NCBI GenBank assembly: GCA_958496175.1
Contig: OY292275.1
Coordinates: 28,373,001-28,437,000, forward strand
Direction of reading: 5' to 3'
DNA from: Sisyra terminalis
Lineage: Eukaryota > Arthropoda > Insecta > Neuroptera > Sisyridae
DNA: 64,000 nt
Made by a program: the position numbers and the translations under genes. Under the pieces are notes generated by a model, which was not told where the DNA came from, made no database searches, and was given only the letters and a program-made list of their open reading frames with translations. This document shows, one piece after another, positions 11,886 to 22,904 of the stretch (the stretch's first letter is position 1; the number at the start of each line of letters is the position of its first letter).

Positions 11886-12269
11886 CGACGAATACACTAT
11901 TCTTTTAAATGTTAACCATTTTTCTTTTAAATTTTCTTTAACCATTTTAAATGTTAATCATTTTTCTTTCAATTTATAACTGGGTTAACAATATTAATAA
12001 AATATTTTTTTATTTGTATATTAAGTATTTAGAATTTTAATTTCTACCTTGACTATTTAAGAAAAAAATGCATTAATATTCTTGGATAAAAGATCTCTCG
12101 AACGTATACTCCTGCGATTAAATATTCCCACAAAATTATCTCAGTATTAAAATATCAAAAGTAATATTCTTTATTTCACAGTGAATACAATTGACTGCTA
12201 AATTTTTTTTTCTGTATTTTTATGCAAAAGTACCCTGAATGTAGGCATCTGAAATAAGTCAGTCATACC

Positions 12270-12766
12270 ATCAAAAAATGGGATTATGAAAATCACTACA
12301 CAATATGGTGACACACCACCGGAGCAAAACACAGAACAAGAATTATGGGAAATCCATCCCTGAACCTAACTACTGAAATACTTGATCTTATAAGAAAGCA
12401 ATTCAGAGTAGTAACGGGTCTAATAATCGGTCACTGTGAATTGAAAAAAACACCTGCATACAATTAAATTACATGTGGGTGATCCAACATGCAGATTCTA
12501 CCAAGCAGAGGACGAAACCATTTCTCACGTTTTGTGAGAAAATGGCGAATGAATGGAGATATAAGGAACTAGAGTTAAGAAACCCCGGAGCTGAAATTGT
12601 CGAAAAACACTCAGTACACTGGTTGTTGAGATTCGTCCAGCTACATGGTCTTAACTAGATGAAATAAGAACCCAGGAAACATAATAAAGTTCTGAGGCTG
12701 TAGTGTTGAGGTACTGTTAACCTCGTCCTGGAAATCCCAACTATATAAAAAAACAGCTATTGTCTC
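12270..12766 (+). pseudogene. Non-LTR retrotransposon ORF2 C-terminal remnant (I/R1/Jockey-like)
   Basis: Reading the plus strand with a few frame changes gives, in order, LIRKQFRVVTGLIIGHCELK (about 12385-12440), KHLHTIKLHVGDPTCRFYQ, AEDETISHVL, then WRYKELELRN and HWLLRFVQLHGLN ending at a stop at 12656-12658. Spacing and motifs (GHC, KHLH, the CRxC position, EDETxxHVL, LLRF) match the region after the RNase H-like domain of LINE ORF2 proteins. It is broken by an internal stop after HVL, a frameshift in the AAAAAAA run near 12445, and Cys to Tyr at the second zinc-ligand position. About 100 bases of probable 3' UTR follow. The clade is not settled. Confidence 0.75.
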
Positions 12767-15256
12767 TCAAGCCAATGAATTAAAATTTGGAAGAGACGAT
12801 ATGTGCAAAGAAGAAACCCTCCCAATTTCTTTAAATTCCCTTGTAAAAGCTTTGTAAACAATTGAAAATAGTTATATACTGAGAATCCGTATGTATATGT
12901 TTTGCCCAGAGATAATAATGCACGAAAACAGTATTTTACATTGATCTAAAAATTTATAAAACCAAAGTACTTATAGGAACATTGAACAACTAAAATATAT
13001 AAAATTTGTTGTAAAAAGTTATTCGAGGAAACAGTTTTCCGGAAAAATGATCGACATGTTGATGTTTTTAAATGTATAGGAAAAATATTAGAACTCATTC
13101 ATTTAAACAACTTTCCCTTTTCAAAAAAATCATATTAGATTTGAAAATAACTGTTAAAGTATATTTGTACTAAAACCAAAATAATTTATTATTTAGCTAA
13201 TTTTCCCCGAATTTATAAGTTTCTTTGTTCTGTTCCATTTTATTAAGGTTGTAATAATTTCGAAAAACAATTACGATTTAGTTCAGGTAACCACCTGAAT
13301 ACACCTGAAATGTTTTTTGGGGGAATTACACCGATAGCTAAATGCTAATTTAACCCTGTTTAGTACAAGTCCCCCAAAGGTAAAAATTTATGTTTGCCAA
13401 CAGTTGAGTGCGAGTATTATGTAATTCAAATACTGTAGATCATCCATACATTAACAGTGAACATCTAAAATTAAAAGTATAGTATATTACAGAAATGTAT
13501 CAGTTAAGAGGATCAAACACGGATGTCAAGTGAACGTTAAATAACGAATGACGTAAAACTCACATCAACCGCAAATTGCAATTAGCATTGTTTTTTAAAG
13601 AATGACCCATTAAAATTACTTGTCGTCTAATGTACTTGTTGTGTTAGACATGCAATTGACAAGCATTTGTCAGGTGTACACATTAGCTATATTGGAGAGC
13701 CGGCCTTAGTTTCAATAAACAGATTTCTTATAATATTTTTCTCAATAGTTTTGAATGCGTTATATTTACTTACTATAACATACGAATATCGTTATTGGAT
13801 AAACAATTCAAGGAAATGAGGTAAAATTGACATCAAAAGAAAATTTTAACAACATGAGTTCAACCCTGTAAAACTGAAGTAGTTACACGTGTTTCTATGA
13901 CGTTGAGATGTCCGAGTAATGGGTGGTAGAAAAAGATGTAACATTGATTAAGTAAAAACTTTTCCTTAAGTATTCAATTTTATAAGTGCTTTTTAATTGG
14001 CATTGTTTAAAAGCGGAAGTAGATTTCCAATTTTTGATTAGGATGCTTAAAAAAGCAATTAAATGGTTTGGGCTAAAATTGAGTTTCTTATGTATTTATT
14101 ATATAATTTGTATATGGGGGTATATTTTGTATACATATTGATTACCTACTGTAGGTAATAAAATAAAAATCAGAACTATGAAAAAATTTATTTTTGAAGT
14201 TATACTTCCTTAACGGCGTTAAGAAAATATAATCAGGTTGTATTTTTAATAAAATTTGACACCGTTGTTACAATAGGAATTTGCTAGCAAACGATTAGCG
14301 AGCAACTTCTGACCGAAACTGGCGGATTCGAGGAGCCATTTTGATAGTACTAAAAACGTAGTCAAGTCGATCGAATCGATTACTAGCCCATGTTTTTTGT
14401 TTTTCGGTAGGGGAAACTAATGAAATGCTGGTTGTTAATTTCTATTTAAAACATTAATACCGACGAACCTAACATTTTCAACTGTTATTATTTGAACCTT
14501 ATCTATATTAATAAACAAAAGTTTAAATACTTTAATAGAAAATTATTTTTTTAAAAATTATTTAATGCAATATTTAAAACAATGCAAGGAAAATCGATTG
14601 ATACATTCTATTACATTATGTTTTTCTATTTTTGAAATCAATATTAGTTTCAATACAAAGATATAAATGGGAAATAAAAATAAGCAATTACAATTATATT
14701 TATTTAATTTTTACAAGTGACTTACAAGTGACTATTAAGACGAACTGTATGTATATGTAATAGATTGTTTATTCATATACTTCATATATATTACATGATA
14801 GTTAATGAATACAATCCACTTTTATATAGGAAATGTTTTCGAAAACTATGTTTTGAACAAGTGACCCATGCTGTATTGATAAATAGTTAATTCATATATG
14901 TAAAATACAAATTTGTATAAATTATTAACTGTGAATAATATTGTGAAATACTATGAAGTATGCATAAACAAACATATATTAGTTATCACAAACTACTAAT
15001 AACTGATGAACCATTTCAGGTACTAGAGGAAGATGCTATGGCAGTGGATTAAAAACATTTTTTTATTGGGTTTTCTATTGTGTGGACTAAATAAGTGTAT
15101 ACACGTCAACTTAAGGACCTCTTTTTTATCGTCTAATAAAGAAGAATACTATTTTAAAAATTACATATAAACGCTTTTTAAAATAAATAAAAGAAATTTT
15201 AAAATAAGTAAAGTTAGCTAAAAAATTATTTTTTATTAAAATAAAATACGTAAACA
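12767..15256. other. Non-coding, no gene recognised
   Basis: A/T-rich sequence. A divergent copy of the 11.79-kb dispersed repeat lies at about 14196-14280. No open frame or exon-like segment could be supported. Confidence 0.4.
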
Positions 15257-15782
15257 TAGGAATGCAAACGATACATCGATTTATAACATCAATATATCAT
15301 TCTTAAACATCGATGTTTCAATGTCGATGTTGAAATCCAAAATATATTTTAATTCAATAATTAGTTAGGTTAGTTTGACACAACTATATTTTATCTTAGC
15401 GCCACCTTTCGTCTTATTCTTGATCTTATGCTCTACAACTACACTCATAAACAGATACCACCCTCAGCCACAACCGTAGAATTGTGAACTCCGTGCATTT
15501 ATAATATAATGCGTGAGATTATAAACTAACAGTAAGCTAGGTGAGGTTTGATTCAGATTGTAATCTTACGACATTAGATTACAAAACTGGCGAAGTTTAT
15601 AACTTTACGGTATGATTATTATTTTTTAAGAAATATTTTAGATTAATATATATGGTGGTTAAAACCATTGAAAAAAATCGATATATCGGTCATAAAATTC
15701 GATATTTTTAATACCGATGTTTCTCTTTCAAAAACATCAATGTTTTAAAATCGATATTTTTATGACCAATTTTGCATTCCTA
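15257..15782. mobile_element. TA-flanked MITE with CATCGATG-rich ends
   Basis: Terminal inverted repeat GGAATGCAAA (15259-15268) is matched by TTTGCATTCC (15771-15780), and each end is bordered by TA. Inside both arms are several copies of a CATCGATG/AATCGAT-like motif in inverted order, for example near 15275, 15309, 15673 and 15751. The middle (about 15365-15600) is less A/T-rich and non-coding. A TA border fits Tc1/mariner-type insertion; this assignment is inference. Confidence 0.62.
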
Positions 15783-15861
15783 CTTTCGCACAGTATTAGA
15801 AAAATAATGTTACTATTAAAAATAAGTTAACCTTATCATTTACATAATATTATTTATTTTC

Positions 15862-16048
15862 TTAGTAGGAAAGTGGACTTACAGGATGTAAATCCATATA
15901 TTAATTATTAATTTAGCAACGTTTTGGTCCTTTATTTGACCTTCATCAAGCTTCTTAATAAATTTGAAGGTCAAATAAAGAACTGAAACGTCGCTAAATT
16001 AATAGTTAGTATATGGATTTACATCCTTTAAGTCCACTTTCCTACTAA
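15862..16048. mobile_element. 187-bp foldback element with hammerhead-like core
   Basis: The whole element is one long inverted repeat. TTAGTAGGAAAGTGGACTTA at 15862 pairs with its complement ending at 16048, and pairing continues inward with few mismatches to a loop near 15945-15960. Each arm carries the same sub-structure. On the plus strand at 15963-15994 it is a TTTGA box, a short hairpin (AGGTC loop GAACT) and GAAACGTCGC. On the minus strand at 15950-15916 it is TTGATGA, an AGGTC/GGACC hairpin and AAAACGTTGC. This is the order of the hammerhead ribozyme core (CUGAUGA, stem II, GAAA). The foldback is directly visible; the ribozyme origin is inference. Confidence 0.75.
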
Positions 16049-17774
16049 AAAAAAAAATAATGTGTATAAATAAATTAAGAACACAACCAATTTATCGATA
16101 ACTTATCATTTACATTTAAACTTAAAATATTGAGTATAAAATCAAAACTAAATTATTTTACGTTAAGTCGCTGTTTTAATATGTACATTGTACATATAGC
16201 TAAACAAAATATAACTCAGAGGAAATTGGAACTTTAAATGTCCGTTACTGATATACAAGCATATACACATATGCTTATTATTTTATTACAATGCGATTTT
16301 CTAGTACACATATCGTCATCTAATCGGATTATACTAGCAAGGGCGCATTTCAAATATTTTTAATCAAGAGATTTTGTGTCAAATTGAATTACTGCCAAGT
16401 AAGTGTCGGGAACACATTCTGGAACAAAACAAAAAAGCGAAACAAAACTAATACTCGATAAAGGAGTCGCAAAATGGGTACTTTGTCTTGATAGTTGAAA
16501 GTGTAATTGATATAATTATGATAATTTACTATAATTAAATTTTATATTACCTATACTTATCAATTTCTTTATTAGCATTGATATAAGTCATTAATATTAT
16601 ACTAATGGAGGTATTCAGGTGCCAATTTGGCATAAGAACTTTTAACCGTGTTAGATTGTGCTATGTTAATGTAATGTATACACAATGTCTCTAACCTAGA
16701 TGTTAGAATTCAAGGAAATTATTTATTGTGTAGTTATTTTTTTAACAAAATGGAAAAAGAATGTATCTTTTAAAAAAGCATAAAAATTTGAGCTTTGGAA
16801 ATGAAATACTAAAATCACAAATTAGAATAATCAATTTCTTTCTCATAATTCGAAATCTAAACCAGAATTAAGCCAAGCCTGGTTTCTAGCCTAGAGCTAA
16901 AATCAAGAAGTATTGACGCAACTCTGGATATTTGTTAATTTTAACGTCATTTTTAAATGTGTCCATAATATTTGCTGTTTTAAGTGTCGCATCAAAAAGC
17001 AAACATTACAAAAATGATCGCATTTTATATCCTTAATAATGCCTCCATAATTACTTGCCTTAATATATTTTGTGGTTTGGTGGCTTACGGTTCTGAATGT
17101 GATTTAAATTTGGTAAATATCATGATATAATTCTGCGAGAAGTAAGACTGAGTAAATCTAATTTATTTGTCAGCGACAGTTCTTAAAAAGTAGGAATATA
17201 ATTCTTAATATCTTCAAAGTTAATGCCCAGATAATTGATCTTTTTTGTGTACTTATTACTTCCTCACATTATTATTTCCAAGGATAACATTACGCCAAAA
17301 TCTTTTTTGTTAATAGGACAATAAAGGTATATCTAAATTTACTATTATTTGCTCAGTAAATATTTTTTCAAAAATGTACAGCTTTAGAGGAGCATACCAA
17401 TAAGCCTAAATTGTCAACATATTTTGTATTATTTCTTTCGTGTATAGTAAACTCACCTTAAGATTCTTCCAAGTCTGAGGTACAAAACCTAATCACCATT
17501 GATTTAATAAAAGGACCTACTAATGTACCTTCTTCATGATTCTCTTTCCCAGTATTTACTTTCCAGATATTGTTTAATCTCGGGATAGTGATTTAAATAG
17601 GAAATCTATACGTTAACAGAAATTTAAAAGATACTAATGGAAAACAAAGTCAGCATATTTTAAAGTTTAATTTCAAGTTATGATATTTAAAGTATAGAAG
17701 TATTATTCGAATCTCAAAATGGTTAAATACGCTGGTTTTTCATATCTGCTCCCACGCTTCGGAGACTTGAACTA
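16049..17774. other. Non-coding, no gene recognised
   Basis: A/T-rich unique-looking DNA. I see no supported exon, RNA gene or terminal-repeat structure. Confidence 0.4.
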
Positions 17775-18112
17775 TTCGTGCAGCTTATCGGCGACGAATT
17801 AATGCTTTCGAAATGTGTGTTTGGAAGAGAATACTACAGATACCATAGAATATAAATGGTTAGGAAAATAAATATTTCTTAAAAAACGTCAGGCCAGTTC
17901 AAAAACTCCCATCAGAACTTCCCTTCACGTATGGATGAATCCGCAAGTTTTTTGGTCGTATGGTGCGTCACGACACTATAGAAAAGCTGACTGTATAAGA
18001 ACGGCCTGAAGGAAAAAGGATTTAAGGGTGATCTCAACCGATTCGATCCGTTGGACAGAAATGATGGAAGAGCTCGTGGATTTGATTTTCGCGTTCACAG
18101 CCCGACAAGTAA
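17775..18112 (+). pseudogene. RTE-like non-LTR retrotransposon remnant (RT C-terminal region)
   Basis: Plus-strand translation with frame changes gives RRRINAFEMCVWKRILQIP at about 17788, then FFGRMVRHDTIEKLTV (about 17950) and ERPEGKR, then RWTEMMEELVDL (about 18050). The order FEMWCWRRMLRIPW, then FGHxxR...LEKLxVEG, then RWxDxxEEL is the usual C-terminal end of RTE-type endonuclease/reverse transcriptase proteins. Several stops and frameshifts make it a dead copy. The boundaries are those of recognisable coding sequence only. Confidence 0.7.
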
Positions 18113-18999
18113 AATCCTAATCACTAATAATCCTAATTCTAATCACTGGGGAAGGAACGTCGAGTAAGTCCTGAGAAATTGGAATTGGAACACCCCAAGT
18201 GACAACCATACTTATCACCATCAGAAACGATGCTAGGATTTAGAACAGCATATTATTTAATGACAAGGGAAAGCTGCGCGGTTTTGAAACATCAATCACT
18301 AAAAAAGTATACGATAAAACTCAAATTTTCTGCCTTAATATTCAAAAACTCAAACAAGTGGAAGTTCTATTGACCTTTGGAACTTTTCTTTATTTTCCAC
18401 GTAATGAGCACGTAACGAACACATAACAGTGTTGTTACGAATGCTAACGAATAATTTTTTAAAATTAAACCATTCATTTTAATTTCCAAAGTCCTTCATT
18501 TGCGATCAACTGGGATAAACCTAAGAAAATAATTGAAAAATTGTGATAATTGGAGCTAAAAACAAAAAAAAAGGTGACAAATAAGTAAAAATACTTTACT
18601 CGTCCAGGGTTAAATTAAAGATTTAGAGCCAAAAGAGATTAAAGAAATTAAAGATTTTAGCCAATTTTTAGAGCAGCGAGTTTGTCCGTGTGCCCCTTAA
18701 TTAAAGAACGGAACAACCGAATGTAATAAAATTTGATATTAAGATACAACACAATTGTTTCCCACACATGTTAGGTTACTTATCATTCCTTAAAAATAAT
18801 AAGGGAAGGTATTCCCTAGGGATGAAACAAAAAAAATTTACTCTAGACAGGCGAGTTATATATCATTGGAAAGGTAAAAATTAGAAAATAATCTGTAAAA
18901 ATATTTTTACTTGAACTGATAAAAAGCACAGTAAATTCAATTTAAAGTTTAAAAAATTGCCTCTTTAAAATATAAACGTTAATATATATAATACTCATA
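18113..18999. other. Non-coding, no gene recognised
   Basis: Follows the RTE-like remnant and may include its 3' UTR up to roughly 18290. The rest is A/T-rich with nothing I can name. Confidence 0.35.
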
Positions 19000-19185
19000 G
19001 TTGATGTTAATAGCGTAATGGCTTACGTATCTGACATTCTGATGCTCCTAACTAAAAGACGTGGGTTCGAATCTTACAGTAAACTTTTTTTTACAAAATT
19101 GTTTTAAATAGACCCTTAGAGTTGCTCAATAAGGAAATATTAACGAAAAAAAGTAATAGTATTAGTAATAATAATAATAGTAATA
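19000..19185 (+). mobile_element. tRNA-Arg-like SINE, divergent head
   Basis: The head reads AGCGTAATGGCTTACGTATC (19012-19031, box A-like) and GTGGGTTCGAATC (box B-like, about 19063-19075), closest by eye to tRNA-Arg. About 40 bases further, CCCTTAGAGTTGCT resembles the CCCTAGAGTCGCT segment of the SINE at 9.1 kb, followed by a TAA/AAT-rich tail to about 19185. No clear target duplication was found. The head differs from the Ser/Leu-like head of the other two copies, so it may be a second family sharing part of a tail. Confidence 0.5.
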
Positions 19186-22100
19186 AAACTTACTTAAGTA
19201 AATACGTTTTTAAAACCGTGCATACATAAAATCTTATATTTATCTACCCCTTCTGACTGATGAAATTTTTATATTCCATGTATTTCTTATAAGAAGTAGA
19301 CATCTGATAATATTTTTTTTTAAATTCTTACCCTAAAAGAGTAAAAGGGGGTGACTAAGTTTGTATGAGAAAATGTAGAGTTAATCAATAATCGAAATTT
19401 TAAATTTAATAAGTGTAATTAATAAATAAACAAATAATTAATATTAAGTTTCTGTTTTTGTTATATCATTTTAAATAACTTTATTTCATTAAATTAGTAT
19501 GAAAGTTTATGTAGTACCCTACTTACTCTTAAAAAAAGATTTTTAATTTTAAAACAAACTTTTTAAAATCTAATATTTATGAACCACAATGATTGTGATC
19601 TGAAGCAATTATATATTCTGTTGAAAAGCATTAAAGGAGCTATTGTTTATCATATATTTCACTATCAATTACAATATACAATCTTCCAAACTAACTTCTC
19701 TTCGGTATTTAGAATAATTTAAAAACCAATTATTTTTATTGAAAATAAATAAAATATTCGAATTTACTTCCACGCTTTTTAACTATTTCCAACAATTTTG
19801 TATATGCGACGTCCAAATGTGCGATATTGAATTGCTTTTTATTCATGATAATCAAAATAAAGAAAGACATATTTTTTTTCGTTTTACATTGTATTTTACA
19901 AAAAATGCATATTTGTGTCGATAAAATTTGGAAAGTGTTTTTCTTATACAATGCAGATATACAATAAGAAAGAGTTTTTTTGATAATTCCTCCTCTAAAA
20001 GAGTGACAAATGGTGCCAAAGTTTGTACGGCATAACGTCTAATAAACAATAGAAATTTCAAATTTAATTATTAAAGTATATTCGTTATAGACGAAACGTT
20101 TTATCGCTTAAAATAAAACAATGTTGGTTTATTATTAGAAACAAAAACGTAGGATCTGCTTAAAAATTTAAACTTTAACATATATATCTGAAAAAGGTTA
20201 AGTTCATAAATGATCATTAAGTTTTTTAACTTTCACATACTGTAAACCTGAAAATCCGAAATACGTATTCACAAATAAATACAATTTATTTTATATTATA
20301 TAGGTTTAATTATATAGTTGAAATTAAAATATTTTAATAATAAGTGCATAGATACACAATTGTGATACTTGATTATGGAGGAACTGGGTTTCATGCAATT
20401 GAACAAATTTTAATTTTGCGGTAGTTTTATACATTGCAGTAGTGAAATAGTTTTGTGAAAAAGGTTCATTCGGGAGTTGAGACAATGAAATGGGATTTCT
20501 ACTAATATTCTAAATCTAGACCCTTTACTTCTGTTATTTTGACGCGAGCGTTTTGATAACTTTTTACTGTTTTCATAATTAAGTTAGTCATAATTAAGAC
20601 CAACTTTATAGAACTTTACGATATTTTTTTTATGGATTATTTGGTTCACGGTAGGTATACCTACCGTAGGTATACGCAATTGAACATACTCTATTTAGAT
20701 ATTTATAAATATTTTTTGGCAATTAATTGATTATTACATACAACTATTTTATTCTAAGCAACAGTCTATTAAATGTGTCTTTTTAAAGGTGATAAAATAG
20801 TGTTTTTAAGTGTGATTATGTTTTTGTAAAATAAATAAGAAAAAGAAAAATTTACACCTACGTTACGCAAACGAAGTCGCGGGGATCCGCTAGTTACTTA
20901 TAAAGAAGAATGATTAAATTCAAAATACAATTAAACATTTCCCTTATATTGTATGACAATATAGGTACCTGCTTCATGCATATAGATAAATAAATAAACG
21001 ATCTATTTATTTTGGGTTCTTGTATTTTTATTTTGTTCACTGTTGGAATATTAAGTGTTATATTGATCATAATCAATCGTTGAAAAGTAGGTAAAATTAT
21101 GGTTCATTTCAAATACCATTTTATATTTACATATTATAAATTTGCGTAGAGGAATTTAATGTATGTAGTTATATATTCATATAGATACATACACACCTAC
21201 ATTTACCATATAATGACTTTACATACATGTTTAAAATTCATTCATTTTTTAACCAATGACAACAAACATCAAAATAAAATACCTCCAACTCTTTTATCTG
21301 ATTGGCTAATTGAAATTGGTACATATACGTTTTTTATTCATGTTGTGTGTTGTATTGCGTATAATATAGATGCATACTTTATCTTCGTTTTCACATTGAC
21401 TTTGTCCATTGGTTTTGGGTTTTTTTTAACTCTCTTGTACAGAACTAGAATAACATCCAATTGTTTTTAGAGAAATGTTTTATTGCGCTATAATGAAAAA
21501 AAAAAACAACAACTACAAAAAGCCAGAAAACAGAAAAAATTATTGCGTTTATCCATAAAACAAAGGGTATTGTTTTGAATATGTAGTGCTCTCGTTATGA
21601 ACTCACTTATATTAATATAAGGTAAAATTTATGAGCCATGATGAATTTTAAGTACATATGTTTGTAGTTTTTATTTTAATTATTTTCTTCTTTTTAATTT
21701 AATGTTTTTGTTTGTAGAGATATTAAAATTTTTACAAATGAAAACCTTTTTTCAATATTCCTCATTGAAAAAATTGAAAAAAAAATAAAAATCAATTTTG
21801 AAACTTAAACTCAATTATTCTAGTACCTATGAAGACAATACTTACTTAACATTTTTGTCATAAATTAATAAATATTTAATTTTTAACGTAGTTCTTCTTA
21901 ATTTATGACTACCTATTTCAATTTTTTACAGTACAACGGATTTTTTAATAAATTTTATTCTCGGCTTTGTTTTTTTTTTTGTATCTTTGTTACTAACCGA
22001 AGTTTAAACAAAAATATAATTTGATTAAAATGTATTTTGCTTTTTGCCTAAATACAGATTGAATTTCCTACCTGATTGAACTCTTCCTTTTATCGCTGTC

Positions 22101-22362
22101 TGTCCTTGGCTAGGTCCGTCAGGTTAGGGTAGTCCATTCCTACTTTATAACAAGTTCTATTTATTATATTTACGGAATTAAAACTACTTACTATAGGTAA
22201 TTAAAGAATACAAATTGTTCTATTATATTTTCAATACATTATTTGCGTCGTAGATTTATTTATGGATAATAATTTCATTTTTAAACGATTGAAATGAATG
22301 TTTGTTAAAAACACTAGAAGAATAGAAAAAAATACGAAAAAGCACAAATAACTTTGCATTTT
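19186..22362. other. Non-coding, no gene recognised
   Basis: A/T-rich sequence with short open frames lacking domains. A short ACGAAGTCGCGG...GCTAGT tail near 20870-20895 resembles the end of a non-LTR element fragment. A 20-bp perfect palindrome lies at 20648-20667. Confidence 0.4.
20648..20667. repeat. 20-bp perfect palindrome
   Basis: ACGGTAGGTATACCTACCGT is its own complement. It is built on the GTAGGTA-type words that recur through this window, so chance or a small repeat is as likely as a regulatory role. Confidence 0.6.
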
Positions 22363-22891
22363 TTTATTATTTATTTATTTTAAGTCGCTTCAACAGCTTG
22401 GTCATTAGCGACTAAAATTTGATAGGTTTTACAGTTTTACATTCATATATAACATAAAAGGTATTAAAACAGACTTAAATAGATTTAAACAGATTAAAAT
22501 AAATTATCCTAGTCATTGAATATACTCCGATAAAATTTTTTGGTGGTATGAATTTATGGAAACTCGTGTTCTTGCAGTCTTTTGATTAACCACGTGCATC
22601 TGTTTTTTAAACTTGGGCTCATTTTTGGGTGGAGTTGTTGAAGTGTGCTGATGAGGTCTTCTATGCTTGTGGCGTAATCCAGAGCCAAATCGTTTAGGTC
22701 TTGGTTGCTGCGGGCATTTTCCATGATATTCCTTATCTGGTCAATATTTAGTGGGAGATTGAGTTGGGATTGAAATATTTTGATTGTGGCCCAATCCTCT
22801 CCCTCAGAAGTTTCGTTTTCTGTTTTTTTTTTTTTATTTAGATTTTATTTTTTTTCTAACCTGTCGTCTGGTGGTAGACTCTTTGTTTCCC
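22363..22891 (-). mobile_element. 5'-truncated non-LTR retrotransposon insertion
   Basis: A 529-bp insertion is flanked by a 13-bp target duplication, AACTTTGCATTTT (22350-22362 and 22892-22904). Read on the minus strand it contains the end of an open frame (stop at 22556-22554), a 3' UTR, a hairpin (AGTCGCT / AAGCGAC near 22408-22382) and an AATAAATAAATAAT tail. The truncated 5' end, target duplication and A-rich tail show target-primed insertion. The frame shows no internal stop over 88 codons, which suggests a fairly young copy. Confidence 0.85.
22554..22820 (-). pseudogene. C-terminal ORF fragment of a non-LTR element
   Basis: Eighty-eight codons plus stop, intact within the truncated insertion, reading for example DWATIKIFQSQLNLPLNID near the start and STLQQLHPKMSPSLKNRC and WLIKRLQEHEFP near the end. 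It is rich in Leu, Asn and Gln and predicted helical by eye. I do not recognise a domain. Its position directly before the 3' UTR makes it the C-terminus of the element's last ORF. GC content is clearly higher than the surrounding DNA. Confidence 0.65.
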
Positions 22892-22904
22892 AACTTTGCA
22901 TTTT

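Noticed and set aside
19010..19082. Possible tRNA-Arg gene
   Set aside because: The cloverleaf is not complete and the downstream tail looks like a SINE body.
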